From the NCBI RefSeq assembly GCF_014696715.1, contig NZ_JACJQO010000005.1, positions 558,001 through 622,000 on the forward strand: DNA of 64,000 nucleotides, written 5' to 3'. The position numbers and the translations under genes are program-made. Below the pieces are notes generated by a model. It ran no database searches, had not been told where the DNA came from, and saw only the letters and a program-made list of their open reading frames with translations. This document shows, one piece after another, positions 17,133 to 26,610 of this stretch. The stretch is from Pseudanabaena sp. FACHB-2040. Lineage in GTDB: Bacteria; Cyanobacteriota; Cyanobacteriia; Phormidesmidales; Phormidesmidaceae. Numbering within the stretch: position 1 is the stretch's first letter; every line of letters starts with the position of its first letter.

Positions 17133-17237
17133 ATGACTAGCGAAATTCTCAGTACTGCGATCATACTTTTCACACTGGTGCTTGTGGGCTTGGGTGCTGG
17201 CTTTGTGCTGCTCCGCCTACAGGGGGGTGAGGAGTAA
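17133..17237 (+). CDS. petM: cytochrome b6f complex subunit VII
   Basis: A 34-residue single-pass thylakoid membrane peptide (MTSEILSTAIILFTLVLVG..., ending LLRLQGGEE). PetM is one of the small peripheral subunits that surround the cytochrome b6f core and stabilise the dimer. The one-helix structure and the terminal LRLQGGE are hallmarks. A good ribosome site (CAGGAGG at 17114) precedes ATG 17133. It is followed at 86 bp by ycf39, also a thylakoid-assembly gene. Confidence 0.92.
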   Translation: MTSEILSTAIILFTLVLVGLGAGFVLLRLQGGEE

Positions 17238-17322
17238 CCTCAGGCATATCTGTCTCCTGTCGAACCGGATGGGAGACATCTGATATCCTTAGAGTAAGGT
17301 TACATTTTGTTTCAAATCCCTC

Positions 17323-18279
17323 ATGAAAATTTTGATTGTAGGTGCTACCGGCACATTAGGAAGACAGATTGTACGCCGCGCCCTAGATGAGGGATACGAG
17401 GTGCGTTGTTTGGTCAGGAGCTTCCAGCGGGCCGCTTTTTTGAGGGAGTGGGGGGTAGAGCTGGTTAGGGGCGATCTGGTCAAGCCAGAGACTCTCATAA
17501 AACCCTTAGAAGGGGTTGAGGCGGTAATTGATGCCGCTACCGCTAGGCCGACCGAACGAGCAGAGGCAGTCGATTGGCAGGGGCAAGTCAATCTAATTAA
17601 GGCCACTCAAGTAGCTGGCATTAAGCGCTTTATCTTTATTTCTATTTTGGATGCTGAGAAGTTTCCTCACGTGCCGCTGATGGAAATCAAGCGCTGCACT
17701 GAGAAGTACTTGGCAGAATCGGGGCTGGAGTATACGATTTTGCGGCCCTGTGGTTTTTTGCAGGGATTGATTGGGCAATACGCCATTCCTACCCTGGAAA
17801 AGCAGGCAATCTGGGTCATGGGCGAAGCCGGCCCGATTGCTTATATGGATACTCAAGATATTGCTAAATTTGCTGTTAAGGCCCTATCGCTACCCGCTAC
17901 GATCAACCGCAGCTTTCCGCTCGCCGGACCTCGGGCCTGGGGCGCTTATGAAATTCTTCGCCTGTGTGAGCGCAAGTCGGGGCAGACTGCTCGGGTTTCG
18001 CGCATTTCAATGGGCCTGCTAAAGCAGATCCGTCGAGTTGCCCAATTTTTTCAATGGGGCTGGAATTTTGCTGACCGGCTGGCCTTTATTGAAGTCGTTG
18101 CAGGCAGCCAGCCCATTGATGCGCCGATGGAGGAGGTCTATCAGGTCTTTGAAATCGACCCTAATGAGATTACAACCCTGGAAGACTACATGCAGGAATA
18201 CTTCAGCCGCATTATGAAGAAGCTGAAGGAACTCGAGTTTGACAGCGATAAGGCCAACAGAAAGAAACTGCCGTTCTAG
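17323..18279 (+). CDS. ycf39: Ycf39-type NAD(P)-binding protein, photosystem II assembly
   Basis: The 318-residue atypical SDR has the N-terminal Rossmann motif VGATGTLGRQIVRRAL and the characteristic GYEVRCLVRSFQRAAFLREWG and FISILDAEKFPHVPLMEIK blocks of Ycf39. In Synechocystis, Ycf39 binds high-light-inducible proteins and helps deliver chlorophyll to newly made D1. The size and C-terminal IMKKLKELEFD tail fit. It follows petM in the same direction and is followed by a strong terminator. Confidence 0.94.
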   Translation: MKILIVGATGTLGRQIVRRALDEGYEVRCLVRSFQRAAFLREWGVELVRGDLVKPETLIKPLEGVEAVIDAATARPTERAEAVDWQGQVNLIKATQVAGIKRFIFISILDAEKFPHVPLMEIKRCTEKYLAESGLEYTILRPCGFLQGLIGQYAIPTLEKQAIWVMGEAGPIAYMDTQDIAKFAVKALSLPATINRSFPLAGPRAWGAYEILRLCERKSGQTARVSRISMGLLKQIRRVAQFFQWGWNFADRLAFIEVVAGSQPIDAPMEEVYQVFEIDPNEITTLEDYMQEYFSRIMKKLKELEFDSDKANRKKLPF

Positions 18280-18309
18280 AGCGCTGAACCAAGATTCTTG
18301 AACGAGGTT

Positions 18310-18337
18310 ATAGAGACGCGATTAATCGCGTCTCTAT
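18310..18337. terminator. 28-bp perfect palindrome, terminator of ycf39
   Basis: ATAGAGACGCGATT and its exact complement form a perfect 28-bp palindrome 30 bp after the ycf39 stop, followed by CTTTTT. It lies between convergent genes and can serve both. The TAGAGACGC core recurs at 44677 and 49323, so this is a repeat family used as terminators. Confidence 0.75.
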
Positions 18338-18348
18338 CTTTTTGGCAA

Positions 18349-18834
18349 TTATCGGCAGCCCAAAGAATCGCGGGTATCAACGCCAGTTTTGGGGTTGGTG
18401 CCGCTTGCGATCGCACACAGCTTTCTCACCTGAGCCCCATCAAGCAGCGCCCCCGAAAAGTCGGCCCCAGTAATGTCAGTTTCTTCAAAGCGGGCACGCA
18501 ACAAAATCGTGTCTGCCAAAACAGCGTCTCTCAGGTTAGCGCGGGTAAACGTAACTACGTCTAGCATCCCCGTTGTAAAGTCAGCTCCCTGAAAGTTCGT
18601 TTCAGTCGCCACCGAGCCGCTAAAAATTGCGCCCCGCACATCGGCATCGCTAAAGTTTGCCCGCTCTAAGTTGGCATTAGAAAATTCAGCCGCTTGCAGG
18701 GTCTGACCAGAGAAGTCTTTTCCTTTTAGCTCAGAATTGCTGTAGGAAAGCGGCGGCGGATAGTCGTTGGCCAAAGCTGGCTGTCCACCCACTAAGCACA
18801 GCAGCAAGCACAGAGCAAACATCAAACGGAGCAT
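18349..18834 (-). CDS. exported pentapeptide-repeat protein (lumenal type)
   Basis: This protein of about 161 residues begins with a signal peptide ([17 protein letters not shown], cut after PALA). An array of A(D/N)LxX pentapeptides follows ([18 protein letters not shown]..., [29 protein letters not shown]), forming a right-handed quadrilateral beta helix. The C-terminal [23 protein letters not shown], with two Cys, matches thylakoid-lumen pentapeptide proteins. Function is unknown. I start at ATG 18834, because the upstream in-frame ATG 18894 would put 20 polar residues before the signal peptide. It converges with ycf39. Confidence 0.85.
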   Translation of the reverse strand: MLRLMFALCLLLCLVGGQPALANDYPPPLSYSNSELKGKDFSGQTLQAAEFSNANLERANFSDADVRGAIFSGSVATETNFQGADFTTGMLDVVTFTRANLRDAVLADTILLRARFEETDITGADFSGALLDGAQVRKLCAIASGTNPKTGVDTRDSLGCR

Positions 18835-18941
18835 CCTGGAGTTCCTCAGTGAGAGAGTAGAGGCAATAGCAGAGGACTTTAACACTATCTCCAAGCGTCA
18901 TACAACTGGCCCTACAAAAACTTCTGCCCTCTGCCCTCTCC

Positions 18942-21900
18942 CTACCCAACCAGCCTAAGAATTAATTCAACCAGCCGATCCGAATCAACCGGCTTGGGCA
19001 CGTGGATGTTGAAACCGGCCTCGAAAGCCCGTCGGTGATCGAGTTCACCCGCATAGGCCGTGAGCGCGATCGCAGGCAGCGTGCCGCCCCGCTCGGGAGG
19101 TTGCGATCGCAGCGATCGCACCAGCGTGTAGCCATCCATGCCCGGCATGCCGATATCGCTAATCAAAATATCAGGCAGCGACTCCTCTAGCGCCAATAGC
19201 GCGGCTGGGGCTGAAGCAACAGCTGTGACCGTAGCACCCATTTGTTGCAGCATGAAAGTGATAAATTCGCGGGTGTCTGCCTCATCTTCGGCCACTAAAA
19301 TGCGAACACCTTCTAGAGAAAGGGGGCATAACGGCTGGTGCAGACCATCCTCGGCCGAGAGCACTGGTTCGAGCTGCTCTGCACAGGGAATCCGCAGGGT
19401 AAAAACAGAACCTAACCCTTCACCAGGGCTGTCAGCGCTGACGGTGCCGCCGTGCATTTCAACTAAATAGCGAACAATTGCCAGGCCCAAGCCGAGGCCG
19501 CCAAACCGCCGGGTGGTAGAGCCATCTTCTTGGCGGAAATACTCAAACACATGGGGCAAGAAGCTGGGGCTAATGCCTTTGCCGGTGTCCTGCACCTGCA
19601 CCTGAATCTCATTGCCAACCTGGTCTAGCCAAATCGTAATCTGGCCGCCATTGGGGGTGAACTTGACAGCGTTGGAGAGAAGGTTCCAGATAATCTGCTG
19701 TAGCCGTCCGGCATCTCCTCGAACTCGACCGGTGCCTCTGGCGAACTGCGTTTGCACCTCAATGGTTTTAGCTTCGGCAGAGAGCCGGACCGTTTCAATG
19801 GCAGCGGTGATTACGGTCGAGAGATCGACCGACTCTAGATTCAGATTGAGCTTGCCGCGCAAAATGCGGGAGACATCAAGCAGATCGTCGATCAGCTGGA
19901 GCTGGAGCTTGATGTTGCGCTCAATTGTGGTCAGCGCTTTTTCTAAGGTCTTTTCATCGACCTTGCGACGCTGCAGCAGGGTGGCCCAGCCCAAAATGGG
20001 GTTGAGAGGCGACCTCAGTTCATGGGAGAGCACTGCCAAAAATTCGTCTTTGATGCGGTTGGCTTGCTCAGCTTCGGCTCGGGCCGCTTTTTCTAGCGCC
20101 AGCAGACGATCGCGCTCAGCTTCGGCTCGCTGGCGCTCACTCAGGTCGATGATGAAGGTGACGGCCTCTGTGCGCACCGGCTCTACTAGAGAAAACCCCA
20201 CCAGTACTGGTACCCGGCTGCCGTCCTTGCGAATGTATTCCTTTTCAAAGGGGGTGCAGGCTCCCTTGTCTTGGGCCTCGGCAATGCGTTCGGCCTCCTG
20301 CGGCAGGTACTCAGGTGGGGTGATGTCAGTCCAGCGCAGCAGACCCGACTCCAAATCTTGCCGGGAGTAGCCAATAATTCTCAGCAGCTCATCGTTGGCT
20401 CCCCGAATACCGCCATAGATATCGGCAAAGAGAATGCCGATGACGTTGGCCTCTACAAAGCTATTGAGCTTAGACTCGCTGATTTGGATCTGGGCTTCGA
20501 CGGCTTTGCGATCGCGAATGTCGCGCACAAATAGCTGCCAACGACCATCGGCCAAAATCTTGGCGCTAATTTCTACGGGCAGCAGCTTGCCCAGAGCATC
20601 AATCAGCCGCCATTCGCCAACGTGAGTTTCGCCGCTGGCCAGGGTAATCTGAACCGACTCTAGCAGCGGCAACTCCTCTTGGGGCAGCAGGTCGACGAAT
20701 TGTTTGCCAATCAGTTCGGTGGATTCGTACTGCAACAGGCGACAGGCATTGGTATTGACGTCGATCAAAATGCCCTGATGGTTGGCAATAAAAATAGCGT
20801 CGGGAGCATCTTCAAACAGCGCTCGAAAGCGTTCTTTGCTGCGGCGCAGCGCTGCCTCGGCAGCTTTGCGATCGCTAATATTAATCGTGCTGCCCACAAT
20901 CCTCAGTGGGTTGCCAGCAGCATCTCGCTCGGCAATCAGCCCCTGATCAAGGACATCGACATACTGGTTGTCGCGGTTGAGCACCCGGTACTCATTGGTG
21001 TAGTAGTCGTTAGTGAATTGGGACACTCCCTGTTCAATCAGGCGCTTCAGGTCTTCGGGATGCATGCGATCGCGCCACCAATCCGCAGTCGGCTCTGCCT
21101 CCTCTAGGGGAAACCCCACAACATGTATCAGCCCCTCAGTTCGCTCCACCCAATTGTTAGGCACATCCCAGTCGTAGATCAGAGACTTAACAGCGCGGGC
21201 AGCCAGCTGAAACCGCTCATTGGCTCTTTTTAGCTGTTCCTGGCTCTGGCGCAGCGCTGCTTCGGCCTGCTTCCGCGCAGTGACATCTAAAAAGGCCCCC
21301 ACCACACCCCGCACATTGCCCTGCTCATCTCGCAGAGGTACCGCTTTGCCATACAGGGAATGTATGTCATCCTCCCCAAAAGCAAACTCAAACTCCTCCT
21401 CAATCGCCTGCCCAGTTTTACCCGCCCGCTGCATGGGCAGATGCTCCGCAGCAATCACCTGGCCATCTTTATAAAGCTTAAAGGGAAACTGAAACTGCCG
21501 ATTTTGGGGCGATTGGCCTGTGATTGAGCCCAGCGGCATCCGCATCAGATCATAGGCTGTCCGGTTGGCTGTCATGGACTGGCAGTCTGGATCAGAGGCC
21601 ACCCAGACCGCTGCCGGCACCGTCTCCATAATGGTTTCCAATTCTTCTGCCTTGGCTCTAGCTACCTCTTCGCTAGATCGCAGTGCCGCTTCTGTTCGCT
21701 GACGCTCCTGCACCTCCTGCTGCAGCTGTTGGTTCGTCAGAGCCAGCTCTGCAGTGCGCTCCTGCACCCTCTGCTCTAGCAGGTTTTGAGACTGGCGGAG
21801 ATTTTCTTCAGCCTGCAGACGCTCCTGAATTTGAATACTCAGCGCTTTGTTTGCCTCTTCCAACTGAGCCGGACTGGGCAGCGCCAACGCCAGCGGCACC

Positions 21901-22268
21901 AGCGGAATCAGCTCCAGCGCGGTAAAGACCGAAATCAAGGCGGTCAATGCTTTGATTAAGCCAGATAGCCAGTAGGTTGGGTACCAGAGGGTCCAAATTT
22001 CCGCTAGGTGGGTTGTTCCACAAGAGACAATAAAGGCCGCAAATAGCAGAAAGATCCGGTTAAAGGGCAGATCTTCCCTCTTGCGAACAAAGTACAGCAG
22101 GGTAATAGGGATGGAGTAATAGGCAGCCGCTATCAGCGCATCGGAAACCAAGTGGAGAGAAACAAGCTCTGGTTTCCAGAGATAGCAGTGGCCATGAGGA
22201 ATAAAAGGCCCGCTCAACAACCCAAACATTTTTAGCAAGTCGTCCATAGACAGGCAAGGAAGACCCAA
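18942..22268 (-). CDS. hybrid histidine kinase with ethylene-binding-like membrane domain
   Basis: A 1108-residue membrane sensor. Residues 30-130 form a three-helix domain like plant ETR1: Asp43, Tyr50, Ile53, Pro54, Cys83 and His87 fall at exactly the ETR1 spacing of D25, Y32, I35, P36, C65 and H69, and C/H are the copper ligands for ethylene. A coiled coil (about 140-200) and several PAS domains (about 205-735) follow, then HisKA (SHELRSP, His749), HATPase (NLLSNAVKF, GGLGLGLAIV) and a C-terminal receiver with phospho-Asp near 1038 (ISDIGMPGMDG). No DNA-binding output domain is attached, so a partner regulator must act elsewhere. ATG 22247 (MDDLLKMF) is an alternative start. Ethylene sensing is inferred. 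Confidence 0.93.
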   Translation of the reverse strand: MGLPCLSMDDLLKMFGLLSGPFIPHGHCYLWKPELVSLHLVSDALIAAAYYSIPITLLYFVRKREDLPFNRIFLLFAAFIVSCGTTHLAEIWTLWYPTYWLSGLIKALTALISVFTALELIPLVPLALALPSPAQLEEANKALSIQIQERLQAEENLRQSQNLLEQRVQERTAELALTNQQLQQEVQERQRTEAALRSSEEVARAKAEELETIMETVPAAVWVASDPDCQSMTANRTAYDLMRMPLGSITGQSPQNRQFQFPFKLYKDGQVIAAEHLPMQRAGKTGQAIEEEFEFAFGEDDIHSLYGKAVPLRDEQGNVRGVVGAFLDVTARKQAEAALRQSQEQLKRANERFQLAARAVKSLIYDWDVPNNWVERTEGLIHVVGFPLEEAEPTADWWRDRMHPEDLKRLIEQGVSQFTNDYYTNEYRVLNRDNQYVDVLDQGLIAERDAAGNPLRIVGSTINISDRKAAEAALRRSKERFRALFEDAPDAIFIANHQGILIDVNTNACRLLQYESTELIGKQFVDLLPQEELPLLESVQITLASGETHVGEWRLIDALGKLLPVEISAKILADGRWQLFVRDIRDRKAVEAQIQISESKLNSFVEANVIGILFADIYGGIRGANDELLRIIGYSRQDLESGLLRWTDITPPEYLPQEAERIAEAQDKGACTPFEKEYIRKDGSRVPVLVGFSLVEPVRTEAVTFIIDLSERQRAEAERDRLLALEKAARAEAEQANRIKDEFLAVLSHELRSPLNPILGWATLLQRRKVDEKTLEKALTTIERNIKLQLQLIDDLLDVSRILRGKLNLNLESVDLSTVITAAIETVRLSAEAKTIEVQTQFARGTGRVRGDAGRLQQIIWNLLSNAVKFTPNGGQITIWLDQVGNEIQVQVQDTGKGISPSFLPHVFEYFRQEDGSTTRRFGGLGLGLAIVRYLVEMHGGTVSADSPGEGLGSVFTLRIPCAEQLEPVLSAEDGLHQPLCPLSLEGVRILVAEDEADTREFITFMLQQMGATVTAVASAPAALLALEESLPDILISDIGMPGMDGYTLVRSLRSQPPERGGTLPAIALTAYAGELDHRRAFEAGFNIHVPKPVDSDRLVELILRLVG

Positions 22269-22300
22269 GCCAGAAGCTGCCCGATAGCAGAAAAACTTAA

Positions 22301-22330
22301 AAGCCTAACGCTGGGTCGTCCGTTAGGCTT
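22301..22330 (-). terminator. intrinsic terminator of the alpha/beta hydrolase gene
   Basis: A perfect 10-bp stem (AAGCCTAACG / CGTTAGGCTT) with a 10-nt loop is followed on the minus strand by TTTTAAGTTTTT. It lies downstream of the leftward gene ending at 22567 and 33 bp upstream of the kinase start. Confidence 0.8.
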
Positions 22331-22502
22331 CTGCTGGCATTTCTATACGCTTTGAGCAGGCAAAACCTGTATTTTTCTACGGTCTACCCCTAGGACGATA
22401 GAGCATTTTTTATACCTAATGTCTCTGCCTTAGGGGAGAACACATAGGCAACCTAAGCTGATACGCCAGCCGCTATCAGCGGTTTCACTATGGTAGCGAT
22501 TA

Positions 22503-22559
22503 TGGGGACGTGGGGACACGGAGACGTGAGGATACGAGGGCACGGAGATGGGGGAGATG
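22503..22559. repeat. purine-rich short-repeat tract
   Basis: Repeats of GGGGACGTGGGGACACGGAGACG-like heptamers sit immediately beyond the stop of the hydrolase gene. They are non-coding and of the same general type as the tracts at 4540 and 25836. Confidence 0.55.
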
Positions 22560-22566
22560 CATATTG

Positions 22567-23586
22567 CTAATACCTGCGGCCTTTGGAACTGAGTTCTCGG
22601 CTGACCACAATAGCCCACTTATCGACCATCGTCATCATGGCAGGCATGTCTTTAGAGACTTTGGCCTCTAGCCCTAAATCAGCCACCACTGAGCGAAAAG
22701 TACGGCCTTTGGTCATGTAGTAGGCAATTTCCTCGACTTCAATCCAGGTCAGTTTGCTCTCAACAAAAGCTTGAGTCATGACAATTAACAGATTTTGATA
22801 GCGGTTTCCCTCCTGTTCCGTCATCATCGTGTGGGGAATATCGAGCACTTTGTCAAAGCGGTTGTACCAGGTCAGCGGCTGTTGCTTGAGGGCTGCTTCA
22901 AAAAAGCGTTTGTGGTCAAGGTTGCTAACGGCCTTGTCGCTCTCGCTGGAGATGGTAAAGGTAGGGGCTACAGGGGATTGACGAACCCGCTTCAGGCAGT
23001 GCTGACCAATATCGAGGATGGCCCGTAGCGCTGCTATGTCAAATCCGGCGTAGGAGGGGGCTACGGTCTTGGTCCAGCTAAAAAAAGTATCGACGTGTTG
23101 GACGAACAGATCGATGACTTTACTGCTGCCGCTTAAATAGGGAGCAAACAAGATTGCCCGCTCAATGGCAGTGGCCCTTTCCAAAGCTAACCAGGCCGCT
23201 AGAGTGCCACCCCCAGAAAGACCGCAGACAACTACCCGGTGCCCTAAACGCTGGGCTAGGTTGAGCCACTGCACCGCAAACTGAAGATACTCCTTGGGGT
23301 CTTCCGGCAGGGGCGGCGGATTGTCTTTGCCCCAGTTACCCGCTCTACCGTGGCCGGGCAGAAGTGGAACTACAACGTTGTACCCAGCATTGAAAAAACG
23401 TCGGCCCAGGGGCTCAAACTGGTACGGGCCAGCTGTAAAGCCGTGAAAGCAGAGGCAGACGCGTTCGGTGGGCTTTCTGTGGAGCAACATCAAACTGTGA
23501 AATGCCTCGCCCATCAGAGGGTAGGCCCGCTCTTGCTGCCTCAGCTCAGTCTCCAAAAGGGTCTTGACGGTAATGTAGTCGGTCAT
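22567..23586 (-). CDS. alpha/beta hydrolase (S33-like, lipase/esterase type)
   Basis: This 339-residue soluble protein has the hydrolase core: FHGFTAGPYQFEPLGRRF (oxyanion-hole HG), PLLPGHG, and the nucleophile elbow GLSGGGTLAAWLA with Ser in GLSGG near residue 124. The remaining triad members probably lie in the SESD (after 205) and IPHTMM regions. The fold and PLLPGHG motif recall carboxylesterases and monoacylglycerol lipases. The substrate is unknown. It is transcribed left, with its own terminator. Confidence 0.85.
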   Translation of the reverse strand: MTDYITVKTLLETELRQQERAYPLMGEAFHSLMLLHRKPTERVCLCFHGFTAGPYQFEPLGRRFFNAGYNVVVPLLPGHGRAGNWGKDNPPPLPEDPKEYLQFAVQWLNLAQRLGHRVVVCGLSGGGTLAAWLALERATAIERAILFAPYLSGSSKVIDLFVQHVDTFFSWTKTVAPSYAGFDIAALRAILDIGQHCLKRVRQSPVAPTFTISSESDKAVSNLDHKRFFEAALKQQPLTWYNRFDKVLDIPHTMMTEQEGNRYQNLLIVMTQAFVESKLTWIEVEEIAYYMTKGRTFRSVVADLGLEAKVSKDMPAMMTMVDKWAIVVSRELSSKGRRY

Positions 23587-23731
23587 GGTAGATCGAGCCG
23601 ATTGTTTAAGGTGGCAGTTGTTTTTGCATTTATAGCAATTGCCGGAGAAATTAGAACATTTCTAGGGAAGCAATCAGTCCCAACCTTTGCTTCAACCTTC
23701 TGGCCCTCTGTAAAAACTGGGTATAGCTAAC

Positions 23732-23761
23732 AAAAAAAGCGGATGGAATTTATCCATCCGC
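23732..23761 (-). terminator. intrinsic terminator of dnaK
   Basis: GCGGATGGA / TCCATCCGC forms a 9-bp perfect stem with a 5-nt loop; on the minus strand it is followed by TTTTTTTG. It lies 63 bp past the dnaK stop. Confidence 0.9.
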
Positions 23762-23823
23762 CTCTTGCTAGCCGGAGCAAGTCCAGGCGCTAAGTTTTAA
23801 GGTCTCTTAAATGGCCTGATTAC

Positions 23824-25731
23824 TTACTTGTTCTCAGGTTCGGAAAACTCAGCGTCAATCACGTCGTCACCGCCACTGCTGTCGCTGGCGCTAGGCTCAG
23901 GGCCGCCTGCGGCTGCCTCTGCTTCACTGCCAGCCTGTTGATACAGGTTGGTGCTGATGGCGTAGAGGGTTTGCTGCAGTTCGGTGGTCAGGGACTTGAT
24001 CTTGTCGAAGTCTTCGCCTGCGATCGCATCCTTGAGCTCCTTAATCTGCCCTTCTGCCTTTTCCTTGTCAGCAGCAGGTACCTTGTCAGCCATATCGGTG
24101 AGCTGTTTCTCTGCCTGGTAAGTTAGAGAGTCGGCCTGGTTCTTCAGGTCAATCCGCTCACGACGCTCTCGGTCAGCAGTAGAGTTGGCCTCAGCATCAC
24201 GCACCATACGCTCAACTTCCTTCTCATCCAAGGTAGAAGCACCCGAGATGGTAATGGACTGCTCTTTGCCGGTGCCCTTGTCTTTAGCAGTAACGTTCAA
24301 GATACCGTTAGCATCGATGTCGAAGATGACTTCGATTTGGGGCACGCCACGAGGAGCCGGGGGAATGCCGTCTAGACGGAAAACACCCAGGTCTTTGTTG
24401 TCGTTGGCCATTTCCCGCTCACCCTGCAGGACGTGGATTTCCACGTTGGTCTGACCATCTACAGCAGTTGAGAACACTTCGGACTTCTTGGTAGGAATCG
24501 TAGTGTTGCGGGTGATCAGCTTGGTCATTACGCCGCCTAGGGTTTCTACACCCAGAGATAGCGGGGTGACATCCAGCAGCAGAATGTCCTTGACTTCACC
24601 GGCTAGCACACCACCCTGAATAGCTGCGCCAACAGCAACCACTTCATCGGGGTTAACGGTTTCGTTGGGCTCTTTGTCCAAAACCCGCTGCACCAGCGAC
24701 TTGATCGCCGGAATTCGGGTGGAACCACCCACTAGAACCACTTCATCAATGTCGGTCTTGCTCAGCTTCGCATCCTTGAGGGCTTGCTCAACTGGCACGC
24801 GGCAGCGGTCAATCAGATCAGCGCACAGTTCTTCAAACTTGGCGCGGGTCAGAGACATTTCCAGGTGCTTCGGCCCGTCTTGGGTGGCGGTGATGAAGGG
24901 CAGGTTGACTTCTGCCTGGGTCACACTGGAAAGTTCGATCTTGGCTTTTTCAGCAGCTTCGGTTAGGCGCTGTAGGGCCTGCTTGTCTTTGCGCAGCTCA
25001 ATGCCTTCGTTGCGCTGAAACTCCGCGGCTAAGTAGTCCACGATCTTCTTATCGAAGTCGTCGCCGCCTAGGTGGGTGTCACCTGATGTGGCCAGCACTT
25101 CAAATACGCCCTCGCCTACTTCCAGAATAGACACGTCGAAGGTACCGCCGCCCAAGTCAAAGACCAGGATGGTTTCGTTGCTCTTCTTGTCTAGGCCGTA
25201 GGCCAGAGAAGCTGCAGTTGGCTCGTTGATGATCCGCAGCACTTCTAGACCAGCAATCTTCCCGGCATCTTTGGTGGCCTGACGCTGGGAGTCGTTGAAG
25301 TACGCAGGAACGGTGATGACAGCCTGGGTCACTTTCTCGCCCAGGTATTTGCTGGCGTCATCGGCCAGCTTCCGCAGCACTTGAGCGGAAATTTCTTCGG
25401 GGGAAAACTGCTTCCCTGCAATGGGGCAGTCCAGCTTTACACTGTTGCCCGCTGTGAGAACTTTGTAAGCAACTTCAGTAGATTCGTTGCTCACCTCATC
25501 CACACGACGGCCGATAAAGCGCTTCACAGAGTAAAAGGTGTTCTCTGTGTTCATAACGGCCTGACGCTTGGCGATTTGACCAACCAGGCGGTCACCGTTT
25601 TTGGCGTAGGCCACGACCGAAGGCGTGGTTCGGAAACCTTCAGCATTTGCAATGACGGTGGGCTTACCGCCTTCCATAACGGCCACTACCGAGTTGGTGG
25701 TGCCTAAGTCGATACCGACTACCTTACCCAT
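23824..25731 (-). CDS. dnaK: molecular chaperone DnaK (Hsp70)
   Basis: The 635-residue Hsp70 is an ATP-driven chaperone that cycles with DnaJ and GrpE. The opening [20 protein letters not shown], the phosphate motif [32 protein letters not shown], and the linker region [20 protein letters not shown] are all present, and the C-terminus ends in a DDVIDAEF-type tail. Cyanobacteria have several DnaK paralogues; the size and tail fit the main DnaK2-like form. It stands alone, without grpE or dnaJ, and has its own terminator. Confidence 0.97.
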   Translation of the reverse strand: MGKVVGIDLGTTNSVVAVMEGGKPTVIANAEGFRTTPSVVAYAKNGDRLVGQIAKRQAVMNTENTFYSVKRFIGRRVDEVSNESTEVAYKVLTAGNSVKLDCPIAGKQFSPEEISAQVLRKLADDASKYLGEKVTQAVITVPAYFNDSQRQATKDAGKIAGLEVLRIINEPTAASLAYGLDKKSNETILVFDLGGGTFDVSILEVGEGVFEVLATSGDTHLGGDDFDKKIVDYLAAEFQRNEGIELRKDKQALQRLTEAAEKAKIELSSVTQAEVNLPFITATQDGPKHLEMSLTRAKFEELCADLIDRCRVPVEQALKDAKLSKTDIDEVVLVGGSTRIPAIKSLVQRVLDKEPNETVNPDEVVAVGAAIQGGVLAGEVKDILLLDVTPLSLGVETLGGVMTKLITRNTTIPTKKSEVFSTAVDGQTNVEIHVLQGEREMANDNKDLGVFRLDGIPPAPRGVPQIEVIFDIDANGILNVTAKDKGTGKEQSITISGASTLDEKEVERMVRDAEANSTADRERRERIDLKNQADSLTYQAEKQLTDMADKVPAADKEKAEGQIKELKDAIAGEDFDKIKSLTTELQQTLYAISTNLYQQAGSEAEAAAGGPEPSASDSSGGDDVIDAEFSEPENK

Positions 25732-25835
25732 AAGTTTTCTTACTCCGGCTTGACAGATATCTCTATAGTGCGTGGCTGGGCCTTTTATCTGAAGGAGGGG
25801 ATACCGAACAAGAGGGTTGGGGTTGCGCGGTTTTG

Positions 25836-25911
25836 GGTAGATGAGTGAGTGGGGGATGGGTGAGTGAGTCGACGGGTAGAGGGGTGGATGAGGGGATGGG
25901 GGGATAGGTGA
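25836..25911. repeat. G-rich short-repeat tract upstream of dnaK
   Basis: GGGTAGATGAGTGAGTGGGGGATGGGTGAGTGAG-like heptamer repeats fill much of the dnaK upstream region (25732-26026). They resemble the tracts within the glycan operon at 60142. No CIRCE element was seen. Confidence 0.6.
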
Positions 25912-26026
25912 TACGTTCTTGAAAGAGATTGCAAGGTTTTCCGTCTTCGGCTAGCGTTTGGTTGTAGCTGTTGCATCTAGGAATGCGAGCGTTGGTTGCA
26001 AAGCGACGTAAGCAGTAAGCATTAGT

Positions 26027-26455
26027 TTGGCAGGTTTGGATTTGGCGTCTTTAAACTCCAAAACAGAATTCATTAAATTGGCAGTCAATGGCACCCTAAT
26101 GCGGGGGCTGGAGCTGAATCAAAACTTGCTGCAGGTGGGAGCCGAGTTTGTTTGCGAGGCGACGACGGCTCCGGTGTACCGGCTGTGGTCGATTGGAGAT
26201 GTGCATCCGGCAATGGTGCGGGTGCGGCAGGGGGGAGTTGCGATCGCACTCGAAGTCTGGGCCGTCCCTGCACTCGGTCTGATCCAGGTGCTGCAGCAAG
26301 AGCCGCCTGGGCTCTGCATTGGCAAGGTAACGCTAGCCGATGGCGAAGAAGTGCTGGGAGTGCTGGGGGAGCCGATTCTCTGTGAAGGGCAAAAAGAGAT
26401 TACCGAATACGGCGGCTGGCGAGCCTACCTCAAAGCCAGCGACAAATCGGCGTAA
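26027..26455 (+). CDS. allophanate-hydrolase C-terminal-like (gamma-glutamylcyclotransferase fold) protein
   Basis: This protein of about 142 residues resembles the C-terminal domain of allophanate hydrolase: VNGTLMRGLELN near residue 24, Thr/Ala-Pro-Val-Tyr-Arg-Leu-Trp-Ser-Ile in the centre, and a GxVxLADGxEVLGVLGE block. No ATG lies upstream of the conserved VNGTLM, so the gene must use a non-ATG start; TTG 26027, TTG 26036, TTG 26042 or TTG 26075 are all possible. It lies 155 bp upstream of the formamidase gene, suggesting linked nitrogen-compound use. Its own activity is unknown. Confidence 0.75.
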   Translation: MAGLDLASLNSKTEFIKLAVNGTLMRGLELNQNLLQVGAEFVCEATTAPVYRLWSIGDVHPAMVRVRQGGVAIALEVWAVPALGLIQVLQQEPPGLCIGKVTLADGEEVLGVLGEPILCEGQKEITEYGGWRAYLKASDKSA

Positions 26456-26610
26456 TTGGTAACAGAATTGCGGCCCCCAAACCCTCAGATTAGAAACACA
26501 TCCTGTAGAGGGTAGGGGCTGACAGTGCGGCGCAGGCTGAGAGCCGCAAGACCATTCCCGCAATGCTATGCTTCCACGACCCCTGTAACAGTTCAACCTG
26601 AGGAAAATCT

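Noticed and set aside
26480-26610. TPP-riboswitch-like words (CTGAGAG, AACCTGA) before the formamidase
   Set aside because: Order and spacing do not match the TPP aptamer and the conserved 3' half is missing.
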